DNA from: Ptychodera flava
Lineage: Eukaryota > Hemichordata > Enteropneusta > Ptychoderidae
Reading direction: 5' to 3'
Assembly (NCBI RefSeq): GCF_041260155.1
Contig: NC_091929.1
Location: forward strand, 40,679,244 to 40,743,243
DNA length: 64,000 bases
Position 1 is the stretch's first letter. Every line of letters starts with the position of its first letter. This document shows, piece after piece, positions 14,253 through 24,456 of the stretch. Below the pieces are notes generated by a model, which searched no databases, had not been told where the DNA came from, and saw only the letters and a list, made by a program, of their open reading frames with translations. The translations under genes and the position numbers were made by a program.

Positions 14253-16847
14253 AAGAAAATAATAATGAGGATCAATGTAAAGATTGTTACCTAGATATTA
14301 CTACTTTCTTATGAAATGCTTTATAGTGTGTTAGTGGTGGTTGACTAATGTACGTTAGAATTACTGGTACTGTATTTTGATAAAACCCATGCAAGGGAAA
14401 ACGTAGAGGATCATAGAAAGTCAACATAACATTGGTCGTTGGTCATTTGTAATTAGTAAATTAACGATGAACGTTAATATGTTTGTTTTATTTAGTGCTA
14501 TTTACTTTTGATCAAGCGGTTCAAAACAGTAGTTTTATTATTAGCTCTATCAGACACATTTCATTTTGTTATCTTTCGTTGATATATTTACGGCTGATGT
14601 CCAGCAGCATTAAAAACTTATTTCTGACTGGTCTATTTCTTTGTTAGATCAGGTGCGGGCCACGCATATAAAGGCATAAGTACTGAGGCTCAGTACGTTG
14701 TTCAAATTGTCACGTTAAAGTTCAGATGTCATGTCACTAATGATTTTGCTTTTACGTGAACGTTCGAAAAAACATTAAAATGACACATGTTTGTTTACAG
14801 TAGTATGAAAATTCTGAAGCTAATTCTATTGTATAGCTAATAGCTGTAGGCTGTTAGCTTAATATAAGCTTGTTGATATTGCTTATCATTGATAATTATG
14901 ATGTTTAATACAAACTGGTACCATAAAATACTCTTTCCGTGTAAAAACATACATGTAACACCATAGAAATCACCATTTTATTCTATGTTTAACCTTGTTC
15001 TTTCATTGACCTTGACCTTGGTTTGGAAAGAGCATCAGACAAAGTGGTCAAATTTAATACCGGTAGAAGCACATGTATCGTTTGTAAAAGACAAGAGTGC
15101 ATCTTTGCTGACAAGAGTGCACCTTGCTTGAAAATGTCAAAAAGTGCACAACAAAAGAGACACTATTTCTGTGCATAGCCACCTGTAATGTAAACTTTCC
15201 ATGTTTTGAACTTTGACCTCATTTGGTCATGTACGCTTGACCTTGACTTTAAGGTCACATCTTGAGTGAAAGTTAGAATGTGTAACATATCCTATTTATG
15301 TTATCAATTTTGGTATGAACATTTTCATAAAGCAGGATATTCACTTTTGTATACAATTGTACTTTCTAAATAATTCAGATGTTTGTTTCTATGGCAACGG
15401 TTTTCACCCATTACTAAGCTACCAAAACTTTTCAGAAAATTCAGAGTTTCAACTTTCAGAAATATATAAAGTGTGAGATTGCCCTCTGCTTGCCCCAAAT
15501 AGTACCAATTGACCATAATTGGGGCCTGGCTCATAGAGTACATGTATAACTGAAAACACACAGATGGTTGCCTTGGTAATTACTCACTACCAACAACATC
15601 CCTGATACATAACATACTAATTTTCAAAGAGCACATATCTGTGGCTATGTCTGAACAAGTTTTTGAGTTTCTATCATATTTTATGTTAATGTAGCAGAAA
15701 AGTATTTATGAAAAATGCTCTATTTTATCGAAATTCTGAGATGTTATGGGCATGACCTATTGACCTTGACCCAGAATGTTCAAGGTCATGGGGTCATTTG
15801 AAAGGCCATGATGTGAGGTACCAGTGTCTGTCTTGAAATCAAGTAAATATCTTTTACCGTTCCCTAGAAAATCAGTTTTATCTAAAATCTTAGCTTTTAA
15901 GATTGTAAGTATTGTTGCCATGACAACGACTTTGAGACAGAAAGCTACTTCTGCGACCTGTCCACCAAAGATTTTCAGAAAGTTCAGATTTTGGGCTTTC
16001 AGAAAATGTATGGTGGAATTTGCCCACCCAAATGGTACCAATAACCTATCTGGCTCATGGACTAATATACAATGGTTAGTCTTACCATTGTCTTGAAAAG
16101 GAAGAATGTCATAAATATACACAGTTCTCAGTTCTTTAATAACTTGGTGATATCTTGTCCGATCAATTCAAGATCCCTCGTTCTAACATTGACAGATTAA
16201 ACTAATATTTCTGTCTACTAAATGGTTGCCATGAGAACAACTTTGATGAGTATATAGATCACTTACTCTAATATTAAATGTTTTGTTGCATTCCAAGTAT
16301 TTGATGGCATTTGGCAAAAAGGAATATATTTTGAGCGCCCAAAAAGTTGCTATCAAAACAAGCGGTACAGTAGTGGACAATGCATTTGTGCTTTTCAACC
16401 GTAAATGCTCTCATTGTTACATTTTGGATCAATCAAAGCTCTTCTAGTGGGATATAAAAAAACTATATTTCTTGCCACCAAACAGTTGTGATGCAAGCAT
16501 ACTGCCTGAGTATGAAGATCACTTTTGTTTAAAACAACCATTAAAAAATCTGTTTAAAAGTTTTAGTTGTATTTTAAGCCATTTTAATAGGATTTTTAAA
16601 AAAATATATTTGAACCCCAAATGTTTGCCATATCAACGAGAGTATCAGAATGGACAAAAAATTTGTTCGTTTCAACCAATAATAACCCTTAGCTTAATTT
16701 TTTTGCGAAAATGTACCGATGAATATTTGAATTATGGTCATTTTATCATCTTTTTTCATTAGCATTATTATTAGTGGTAGTAGTATTAGTATTAGTATTA
16801 GTATTAGTACTACTATCATTATCGTTACTATCCTCTTACTACTACTA

Positions 16848-16907
<60 letters not shown>

Positions 16908-16908
16908 A

Positions 16909-16940
<32 letters not shown>

Positions 16941-16957
16941 AACTATTAATATTATTA

Positions 16958-17027
<70 letters not shown>

Positions 17028-18723
17028 AAGTTTAGGGGCTATAAGTATTATATAGAAATCTAAAACAGTTCATTAAAACTGTGGGACTTCTGAAAAAAAG
17101 GTGTTATTACTCCTGAATGGTTGCCATGGAAACATCTCACATTGAAATGAGTGTGAATTTTTTTGGTTTGCGAACTAGAAAACCCCTTATTATCAATTTT
17201 TTACATCAATTAATAGTTCTTAATAGGAATTAGGGAAAAAGTAACATATTCAATCCCAAAATAGTTACTATGGCAACTCGAAGCTTTAAAATAAGTCCGG
17301 CATTTGTGTTCTCTGACCCGAACTTCCCCACTTGATAATTTCATATCAATCAAAGTAATTTTTCATGGGATATTAGAAAAACTGAAATTTTCAACACATA
17401 AAATGGTTACCATGGAAACATAGGGCAGTGAAAGCGATATCATATTTGGTCTTTTCGACCCAAAATACCCTTATGTGGAAATTTTCACTGAATTGAACCT
17501 ATTATTATTCGTGTTATTATTTCTATATAATACTTTATTATTAATTGCTGGAAGATTTTAGTGTATTGGTATAGGCATCTAAGCGTACAAATTAAGTGGG
17601 GTTCTAGTTTGAGTAAACCAGTTATTGTGGCTGTAGGTACCCGTCAAGGAGGATTATCGTCTCCTTTTCTTTTCAATTTGTTTTATCAAGATTTAGTGGA
17701 TGAATTGTCGTCATGTGTTGGAGGTATCAGGATTAATAATTTGTCTTTAATGTTTTTGTTATGCTGACGACTTATTGTTAGCTAGCCTTTCTGTTACTGG
17801 TCTTCAAAATATGATCGAGATTGCAAACAAATATATTGCAAATCATGCCTTGTGTTTTCAATCCTAAAAAGACAAGCTGTGTTATTTTCGGTAAGTGTAC
17901 ACTTACACCACATCCATATTGGTTACTGAGTGGTGTAAGACTGGATGAATGCGAAAGTGTGAACTATTTAGGTGTTACACTTTCATCGTCTAATCCTAAT
18001 GACACATCAGAAATAGAATAATGCATGTAGGAAAGCTTTTTATGGATTCAAGGCGCTGGATTCAGTAATGGCCATATTGACTGTAATGTACTCGCTTATG
18101 TATGGAATGCTGCCATAAGACCAGTTTTATTGTATGGTATTAACTGTGTACACATGTCTAAATCATCAATTAGTGAGGCCGAAAAAATCCAGTCAAAATT
18201 ATTAAAAGCTGGGTTTGGCATTCATAAATATTGTAGAAGTACTTCTTTCCTGAAGGCAATTAATGTTAGGAAAATTGATACGTCTCTTGAAATCAGTTCT
18301 CTTGATTTGATAAAATCCATCTTCAGTAATAAATCTCGTGCACGTTGTTTTTACCTGCATCTTTTGAATATGCATTTATGTGGTAGATTGCATGGTCACA
18401 CTGATTTAGTATCACGTGTTAATAGAATTTGTGTCAGAAATGGTATTTCACTTTTGCGGTATATTTTTGACAAGCGATATTCTCAATCGATCCTTCAAAA
18501 TATGAAAACATGTTCAAGGCCAGATGGGCTGACTGACAGCATTCGCCAGTTGCTACTTGCAAAAGATTTACATAGTCGTCATCTTCTTAATATGTTATTA
18601 AGACCATTTTAAACTTGGGATTTTTTTTTTGTCTTGTACCGAGTGTTTTCATTTAATACCTGATTTTTAAATTGTCATTGTATTATGTTTTGTATTTCTC
18701 TTCTTTTGAAGGCTTTATAATAA

Positions 18724-18759
<36 letters not shown>

Positions 18760-21700
18760 TAATTATTATTATTATTATTTTCAAGTAAATAACAAGTATT
18801 ATATTTTTGTTTTGTTATCATCGCTATTGGTTTTTAAAAATTCCAGAAGAAATCTGGTGAACCTCGCATAGCCTATATATTGGAGAGGTTCAAGGAAAAT
18901 CAAAATGGTTATGGACAACTCTTTGATGTCCTTGAGACATCTGGACATAGCGAAATGGTATTGAGGACTTTGAGACCAGGCCTGAAAGTTGGTAGGTAGA
19001 TAACTGATATGGAGAAAGGACATGTCGCAATCCATCCATGGTGATATAAGCCAGGGTCATGTAATAATATGCTATTTAATATTCACTGCACATTTGTCTG
19101 TTACCTAGTAGTCTTAGAATGACTGGGGAACACATATGTAGATTACGAATAGTTCAAAGTCTCTGTCAAGTTCAGAATTTGTATCATGGCTAAAAAGTAA
19201 ATGTAATTCATTAACAACGAAAGTCAGGTAGGTAGGTAGACAAATACATTGATATGGAGAGGACGATTTTTATAACATGCACACCGTACCCTTTTCAAAG
19301 CATAAAGTAAAGTGACAAAGGTGGTTTACTATGAAAGAGAGGTTTGTGTTTGAACTTTTAATCAGTCAATGTGTTCATAACCAGACAAAGTGGTTGCAAA
19401 TTATCATCTTTGTAGACTATAAACTCTTCACAGTAAGAAAGCAAAACATCGAATAATTCATTGCCATCGTTCGTACCGAGGTTTTAAAACATGAACGCGT
19501 CATACTGTTTAATCGTCATTCATTTCCTTGCTCACAAATTTCGGGTATCATATTTTTAAAAAATTCTGTTAAATCGAAAACATTCATAAGAAATTTCCGT
19601 TTCTTTAAACATAGGTGCATCATCCAGTCAGACAAAAGGTGGACCTGATCATGAAGGTAATTTCAGGCAGTGTAAAGGTAGTTCTCCAAGAACTTGAAAG
19701 TTTTAAAATCCACCTGACTCTTTTCTGGGAAACTCTGGAAATGGTTTACACCCTTTAGGCGCGTTAAATAAAATTCTTTGTTTACCGTCCGCGTGCTGAT
19801 AGGTTTTCAGAAAAATTAAGAAAAAAAACACAATGTTAACACTATTGCAAATAAATTATTATTTTTGTAAAAGAAACCAAATTAAAACTAAGCTTATGTC
19901 AATACACTTGTGCTCTTCGTCTGTATTGATTTTTTCCCTGGCTGGCCGGTAGATATTTCAAAAATCCATGGACGGCAAACAAATAATTCTCTTTAAGTGG
20001 CCGTAGCAAGATTTTTTTATCTCTGTGCCTTCACGTTGCTGACAACGATGCCTAAATGATGAAGCGCTATTTTGGAAAAATTATCGCCATCTTACTCGAA
20101 AAATGTCTTAATATACGTCTTATATATCTTCGAATAATTATAGCTGTAGTGTCTAGTCTGCCATATACACGGATATTCAGCAGTAGGCACAAAAGGAACA
20201 ATATATATAATCTATTAGTAGCATCAAACGAATCACTGAAAGTGTGTTGTTTCAAAAGTGTGTATTATGACAGGATTAGCTTTGATCTCGTGTTGCGTTT
20301 GGTAAAAGACATATAACATCAAACATTTTAAATGTTTCATGAGACTGACGTGTCATGACAGATTACAACGACACCGTTTACAGCTTATTTTAAATGATCG
20401 ATGGATAATATCATTCGGATGACAAAAATAACATAGGACGCAATTACCGCTCCTCTACCGCATGTTACTAGTGTAAGAGCTAAAATGAATCAGTCTCAAG
20501 CATTTACAGGTGTAATATGTTAAAAACAAAATATGACTTTATATTTTTCCTTGAAAAAAAAAGTTTTGAATCATCTTGCAAAACTGACATGTTTCACTTT
20601 CACAGCATGCATTACTTGGACATGTGTTTGATTGGCCATTTTAATGACCCAATGTTCAGTGCCGCAATCATGGGTTTATCAATTTAATGAAATTACGAGT
20701 TTACGATTACGAAGTATATTCAAATGCCTCTACATCTAATTTCCACTTACTTTCGAGCAACTAAAATATTTGTCTAGAAACACAAATGCATGACTGAATC
20801 ATGATGTAGGAGTCATAAACATGACCTATTTTGGAAACGAAGATGTTTTGTAGCTTATTTACTCTCACTTACGTTCTCAATTTTAGAGCTCCTTCGAGGT
20901 GTTCATGAAATGTTCAGTACACTGATGGAAGGTCAGAGAAGGACATCAGCTGAAATGTCAGATCTAAAAGACGAAGTTAAAAAGATAAATCTTCAATTGG
21001 AGAAAATTAACAGAATAGAGCAGGCATTACAGGAGATCCAAAAAGGTAATTTTTTGAAAGGGGTGTATTTGTACAAATACAATTGATACGGAAATGTTGT
21101 CCTGAAAGTTCATTTCAAAATTGCGAAGGGAAAAAAATTGAAAAAAGTACAGACTCTTTTCACTTACAAAGAATATAAATGGCGCATTTCACTGAAGGCC
21201 TAAATCAAGGTATGGAAGTTATCATTTATAAGTTACAATATATAATTACATTGTTACGAAGGATAATTATAAAATTATTTATACTCATAAATCACTGCTA
21301 GTGTTTAAATTGTGAAGATGAGGTAATGTTTTAGGCAATCGGCTTATTTTTGCTATTAATAAGCCCAAAATCGCGATGGAGTTTGATGTCCTTTATCACC
21401 CGCATCAAGTAAAAGGGTTTTTCTCTTGAACAAGAATGAGTCCAATAAACAATAAAGAGCAATTATTCATAGTTTCTATATTTCAAAATGAGTGATTCAT
21501 TAAATTCTGACTCCAAACTAATTGGCCTTAAGCTTTCCATTTTATCATCAGCATACGTGCTAAATGGTGCATATGAAACCACATCAAAATTTAAATTCGA
21601 ACCATGAGATTTACGTCACAGTAGGTGATGACACGCTACAAAACGTCGGCAAATATAAAATGGCCGTTGAAACTAGATTAGTTCTGAAAACATTGCAAGT

Positions 21701-24456
21701 TCTTATTTTCAATGAAATTAATTTGAATACAAAAATGTAAATCAAATTTTACAGGTGCTTATTGAAATAAGTACTTACTTGTTTGTGACCTTTCACATAG
21801 CCATCAACTGAACTGACTGTGACTGTAAAACATTAAAGATATAATAAAGATGCCTGTTGACCTTCGGGATTAAAGTGTAGAACAGGAAACTTAGTGGTCC
21901 AAGAAACCGAGCCATTTTCAATCCAGGGGATAGTGCATTTTTTCTGAACGTGTTCTCAATTATATTGTAAAGTCAACCATAACAACAACAAATTTTGTTC
22001 TTCCAGATGAGAAATATGACCTGTGCAATATTAGATAATTGACAAGTTTCAAAAACAAGAATACGTCATTCCAGGGTATATTGAAAATAATGCATGTTTT
22101 CCCTCAAAAACTGCTATAAACTCAGTTGACAACCGGTTTAATGCTGCCCCTTCAATCTAGTTCTCGCATTTCTTTTTGTTGATATATAGTGACATATTAC
22201 ATGTTGTTGGTTATTCTTTAAGCTTACTATTGAAAATGTTATCTACTTATTTTGAGATTAATATTAAAAAATCTATCTATGCTCTTTCGGAGTCTAAAAT
22301 GAGTTCAAACTTTACCTTAGACATGGCTGACGCTTTGTCATCTGAAAAGGAAGACCACAAAGATCTGGAACAAGGTATCAAAGACCTGCAAGAGTACATA
22401 AAGGAATTCAAATCAGAATATACTCGATTTGTTGAAAAGTATCAGAAGTCACATGACATAACTGTAGGTAAGTATTCTGCTTTCTTAATCCCTTGGCATA
22501 CCTGCGTACATATACTGTACACGGCACCCGTTTATTATTAAGTTAAAACGCGTAGGAACGCGTAGGCATGGTCCAAATCAGTGAGCATTAGTACTTCTAT
22601 ACACGTTATTCAGTTAGCAAATTAAACGAACCAACTAAGGTTTAAATAAAATCATGAAAATAATGTATAAAATTCACAGCTATTTTGACTTTAAGTTCTA
22701 AGGAGGACAACCGTTCCGTAAAGAAAGTAAATGGTATACTGAAGAAAATTTATTAGTTTGCCTTGTAATGACTGAGTAAATAGCTACTTAGTGGTCGACC
22801 GGTTAGGTGAATTCATTCAAGTATGATACTGATATGGCTCTAGAACATAATAATGTATGCAAACGTTGATTGCTTAAATCATACCATTGTCAACAGAATC
22901 AGAGAATTGTGGGTTGTTAACTGCCATCTCCACCATACTAAATATGTAGAGCTTGACATTTTGTTTACCATACACACAGTATACCACCTTCACTGCGATA
23001 ATATTTATATGACCATCTCGTTTGACACAGAACCGGGGAAATACAACCTCATAGAGACAATGATGGAGAAATTAGCATCTTCGGGTGTTAAAGACTACGA
23101 CAGCATCTTGCAGGAAATCAAGAAACTCCAAGAGGAAATAAATAGGCTGAAGAAGTTAATGGAAACTGTATTTGAATCGATTCAGCTAAGTCCACGACAA
23201 GGTAATTGTGTAAAGCTAAAAGAAATCTGAGTGTTTTGCAAGTTATCATTCGCAAATTATCCTGATACATAGGTAAAGATAGTCCAATGCTTCATTAAAA
23301 TCGTCTCATGTAAAATTGAAAACTTAATGTCGATGTTACTGGTTCACCTATCACGGCGGCGTTTAATATCCCATAGCAGAGGGCGTTGAATTTATCGGTT
23401 TATAGAAAATTCCAAGTTCCCGTGCGTGGAGAAGTAACTTTAACAAAATACTTTGGAGGCAAAGCAATTTGAAAATTGTTTAATAGACCGAGGTGAATAT
23501 GCGAGATCCAAAAAAAAATAGAAAGATTTTCTTCTTTCTCTCAAAAGAATTCAAAGAAATGCTCATTCATTAAACTTTCTGAACGCCATTGATTAATGTA
23601 TTATTATGAAACACTTGGGATTGATTGGCAAACTACTTGCCACTTAAGACATTTCGAAACCCAACACGTTTTAGAAATATTACTTTACCTGAACAATAGT
23701 AGAAGGGGTGACACTGTTATTTACTGAATCAGACAGGAGACGAAGGTCAAATAACACGTATGCAGATATACCACACGGATTAAATAATACTAGGGTGGTG
23801 GATAATTTACCCTCGTCTGACGTTTTTCGAAAAACTCCATACAATTAGCATTGTTACGTCGAAGTAAACTGACTTCCTTCTTGACAGTGATTCTTAAAAC
23901 CAACTGTTCCTCAAAATTCCTCTAATTTCTGTGTCCATTATACTGTAGGAAAAGACCGGGAGCTTGTTAATCGCGTATACATTACAAACGTATCGACAGA
24001 ACACACACAAAAATAAAGTTTAACGTGCATACCAAGACGTTTTGCATATAACAGATAATTTCACCACAAACTTCACAAATTATAATAATATGTGTATTAA
24101 ATAGTGACAAACAGATTATATTTCCTTAATGCCTTAAAGATAAGCTTACTCTGAGATTAATATTGTTACATGCTTTGACCTCATCGACAGCTTGTTTGAC
24201 AGAGTTTTACATACGTCCAATCGCACAAAAGAGTAAAAGCATCTGGCGCGCTCTGGGGGAAAAGGTTGGAGTTGATTTGACAAATATAGAAGATGCGATT
24301 TCCCAAATGGACGAGGGAAAGGCTGAGGAGGTCATTAAAAGATGGTTGGAGAAGAAAAACAATCGTCTGACGTGGACAGAAGTCATATCTGTATTATCTG
24401 AAATTGACGAGACTGTTGCAGGTGCCGTCAAAGACCTACGACCACATAATCTGTAA
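3981..24456 (+). CDS. Gene A: CARD - coiled coil - Death domain adaptor protein
   Basis: Proposed seven-exon gene: 3981-4118, 18847-18991, 19615-19656, 20887-21045, 22321-22467, 23031-23201, 24203-24456 (stop TAA); 1056 nt, 351 aa. All junctions are AG/GT and in phase (0, then 1,1,1,1,1). Residues 1-92 resemble a CARD: basic helix 1 (RQQKILNRNLKFLLQ), LYPEVLQREHLRAI, then IAYILERFKENQNGYGQLF and SGHSEMVLRTL. Residues 95-108 are a Gly/Ser linker. Residues 109-267 are charged heptad-rich coiled coil (for example EINRLKKLMETVFESI). Residues 268-351 resemble a Death domain: IWRALGEKVGVDL, IKRWLEK, LTWTEVISVLSEID. CARDs and Death domains bind their own kind and build caspase, NF-kB or RIP-type complexes in the cytosol. 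CRADD/RAIDD has CARD plus Death but is only about 200 aa, without the central coiled coil. The exons match gene B one to one, which is the main support. The exact function is unknown. Confidence 0.8.
4620..5012 (-). repeat. tRNA-derived SINE, two head fragments
   Basis: Read on the minus strand, 4710-4625 has an A-box match (TGGCGGAGTGG, consensus TRGYNNARNGG) and a B-box-like GAGTTCAAACTC, with a Leu/Ser-tRNA-like spacing. The same block, with B-box AGTTCGAACCCC, recurs at 5012-4950. The cloverleaf is not intact, so this is a SINE head and not a tRNA gene. It lies in gene A intron 1. Confidence 0.6.
5240..5520. repeat. Diverged interspersed repeat, relative at 8300-8480
   Basis: The stretch with CATGTGATTG.ATTGCC and AACAAACACAGTAAAAGTTA reappears in altered form at about 8315-8475 (AACAAACAGAGTAAAAGTTA) and in part near 8525. 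It is intronic and the family is not recognised. Confidence 0.45.
6178..6830 (-). pseudogene. 3' end of a CR1/L2-like LINE
   Basis: On the minus strand the six-frame reading shows, in order, SCLDYCNSLLSGL, LVTRTRK, RIQILSITFKILNGHAPKYL, CAPRSRNS and FKSKLKTHL. These match the conserved C-terminal end of CR1/L2-type reverse transcriptases (canonical SRLDYCN, RLVTRTRK, FKxLNGxAPxYL, APxLWNSLP, FKSxLKTxLF). Frames shift several times and stops interrupt, so it is dead. The element ends in a short tandem tail of (ATTAAG)n at 6212-6183, typical for this class. It is inserted antisense in gene A intron 1 and is 5' truncated. Confidence 0.75.
7240..7402 (-). pseudogene. Fragment of a Ty3/gypsy-like integrase
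   Basis: The minus strand reads KKLCRLAGTTKSRTT and then, after a frameshift, NGMTDKFNKTLIDMLRALDP. This resembles the end of the gypsy integrase core (LCxLAGxxKSRTTPYHP - NGxxERFNRTLLxML). Position ERF is changed to DKF and stops follow at once. It is a short relic in gene A intron 1; the flanks were not assigned. Confidence 0.55.
8005..8168. repeat. Interspersed repeat, copy 1
   Basis: About 160 bp containing AATGAAGAGGATTAGG.AGG and CTGAAATACTATAC is shared, diverged, with 27877-28040. No coding content was recognised; it is a dispersed repeat in gene A intron 1. Confidence 0.55.
8765..9840 (+). repeat. Left arm of large inverted repeat: two ~530-bp monomers
   Basis: Two monomers each start with GAGCCAGACCCC (8771 and 9308). 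Each carries, in order, a YATGGCAACCAT-like box and a stretch around CCCCATGACCTT with a GTCAAGGTCA-like motif. The inverse copy occupies 15000-16060. The first monomer contains AGGTCAAGAGGTCA (9083-9096), a direct repeat of nuclear-receptor half-sites spaced by two. There is no ORF of a known protein. It is an uncharacterised mobile or satellite-like family. Confidence 0.65.
10248..10835 (+). mobile_element. Non-autonomous interspersed element with terminal hairpin
   Basis: The start AACAAGAGGTCTA..., with hairpin arms AGAGGTCTA / TAGACTTCT (8 of 9 pairing, 8-nt loop), and the end ATGACGGATGACGACGGACA match the layout of a widespread non-coding element of marine invertebrates that opens with AACAAGAG plus hairpin and closes with GACGACGGAC. 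I recognise the layout from memory and did not classify it; a Helitron-like nature is possible. It lies in gene A intron 1. Confidence 0.4.
11640..14047 (+). pseudogene. Relic of a repetitive mobile-element-associated protein gene
   Basis: Two pieces of a protein family common in invertebrate genomes are visible. At about 11900-11980 the frame reads MMAITSRGIVAAEAHCHRSCY, cut here to its core ITSRGIVAAEAHCHRSCY, typical of the N-terminal part. At 13845-14047 it reads LPPCEDCLYMHALRANYQTV, then VWKGSL, HGWVIEDRRLSI and the C-terminal CKC, ending at TAG 14045-14047. Between them the sequence is decayed. The family's function is unknown; it travels in many copies and is often annotated as uncharacterised. 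The first piece is in a frame with later stops, so the gene is broken. It sits in sense orientation in gene A intron 1. Confidence 0.5.
14158..14249. repeat. (GAT)n microsatellite
   Basis: About 92 bp of uninterrupted TGA/GAT trinucleotide. It causes a poly-Ile ORF on the minus strand that is not a gene. Confidence 0.95.
15000..16060 (-). repeat. Right arm of large inverted repeat: two ~530-bp monomers
   Basis: This is the reverse complement of the 8765-9840 family. Monomer starts (CTGGCTCAT on the plus strand) are at about 16050 and 15525. The half-site pair reads TGACCTATTGACCTTGAC (15755-15772), i.e. AGGTCA-AT-AGGTCA on the minus strand. An X-box-like GTTGCCATGACAAC is at 15914-15927 and GTTTCTATGGCAAC at 15385-15398. 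Arms are diverged, with many small changes, and are separated by about 5.2 kb. Confidence 0.65.
16183..17480. repeat. Degenerate ~140-bp tandem array with a conserved X-box-like motif
   Basis: Diverged units each carry a 14-bp core like GTTGCCATGGAAAC, at 16225, 16346, 16485, 16623, 17120, 17264 and 17406. Spacing is 121-157 bp apart from the gap filled by the ACT/ATT microsatellite. Units also share a GGGATATTAGAAAAACT-like stretch and a TTTGTGYTTTTCRACC-like stretch. The core matches the RFX-factor X-box consensus (GTNRCC, 0-3 N, RGYAAC) in two to three units and is decayed in the rest. Confidence 0.6.
16760..17027. repeat. Compound (TAG/ACT/ATT)n microsatellite
   Basis: A trinucleotide run changes from AGT/ATT through ACT (about 16838-16940) to ATT (about 16944-17026). 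Its poly-Tyr, poly-Thr and poly-Ile ORFs are artefacts. It interrupts the X-box repeat array. Confidence 0.95.
17540..18780 (+). pseudogene. 5'-truncated non-LTR retrotransposon (RT to 3' tail)
   Basis: The reading begins inside the reverse-transcriptase palm, with GTRQGGLSSPFLFNLFYQDL, then the catalytic YADD encoded at 17760-17771 in a shifted frame. NPKKTSCVIFGKC, VNYLGVTLSSS and AIRPVLLYGINCVHMSK follow, then a long C-terminal region ending at TAA 18610-18612. At least two frameshifts or stops (near 17760 and 18020) make it inactive. The 3' end carries an (AAT)n tail at 18719-18778. The YLGV and IRPVLLYG motifs are those of CR1/Jockey-group LINEs. The element lies in sense in gene A intron 1, just before CARD exon 2. 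Confidence 0.8.
18719..18778 (+). repeat. (AAT)n tail of the non-LTR element
   Basis: The microsatellite follows directly on the LINE 3' end and probably arose at its insertion. Confidence 0.85.
18847..18991 (+). CDS. Gene A exon 2: second half of the CARD
   Basis: This 145-nt exon has no start codon of its own. Acceptor AG is 18845-18846 and donor GTAGGT begins at 18992. It reads 48 codons, including RIAYILERFKENQNGYGQLF and SGHSEMVLRTLRPG. It aligns with gene B exon 2 (SYLLDIFRRTPNGYSILYEI, NHSHTVLKTLDSE). It keeps phase 0 at the start and phase 1 at the end, as in gene B. It completes CARD helices 4-6. Skipping it would break the frame and destroy the CARD. Confidence 0.8.
24203..24456 (+). 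CDS. Gene A exon 7: Death domain
   Basis: This terminal exon (2 nt plus 83 codons plus stop) encodes the whole Death domain. Key positions shared with the gene B and C exons are IW/VW-R-LG-KVGV, a C- or S-QMD/KMD turn, the RWL helix, and TW/MWEDFI/VISV-SEID near the end. The TAA at 24454-24456 closes the frame. A possible polyadenylation signal AATAAA is at 24972-24977. Confidence 0.85.

Noticed and set aside
15757-16122. 121-codon minus-strand ORF and its antisense 15824-16096
   Set aside because: They lie inside the 530-bp repeat monomer; the homologous monomer at 8765-9305 does not keep the frame.
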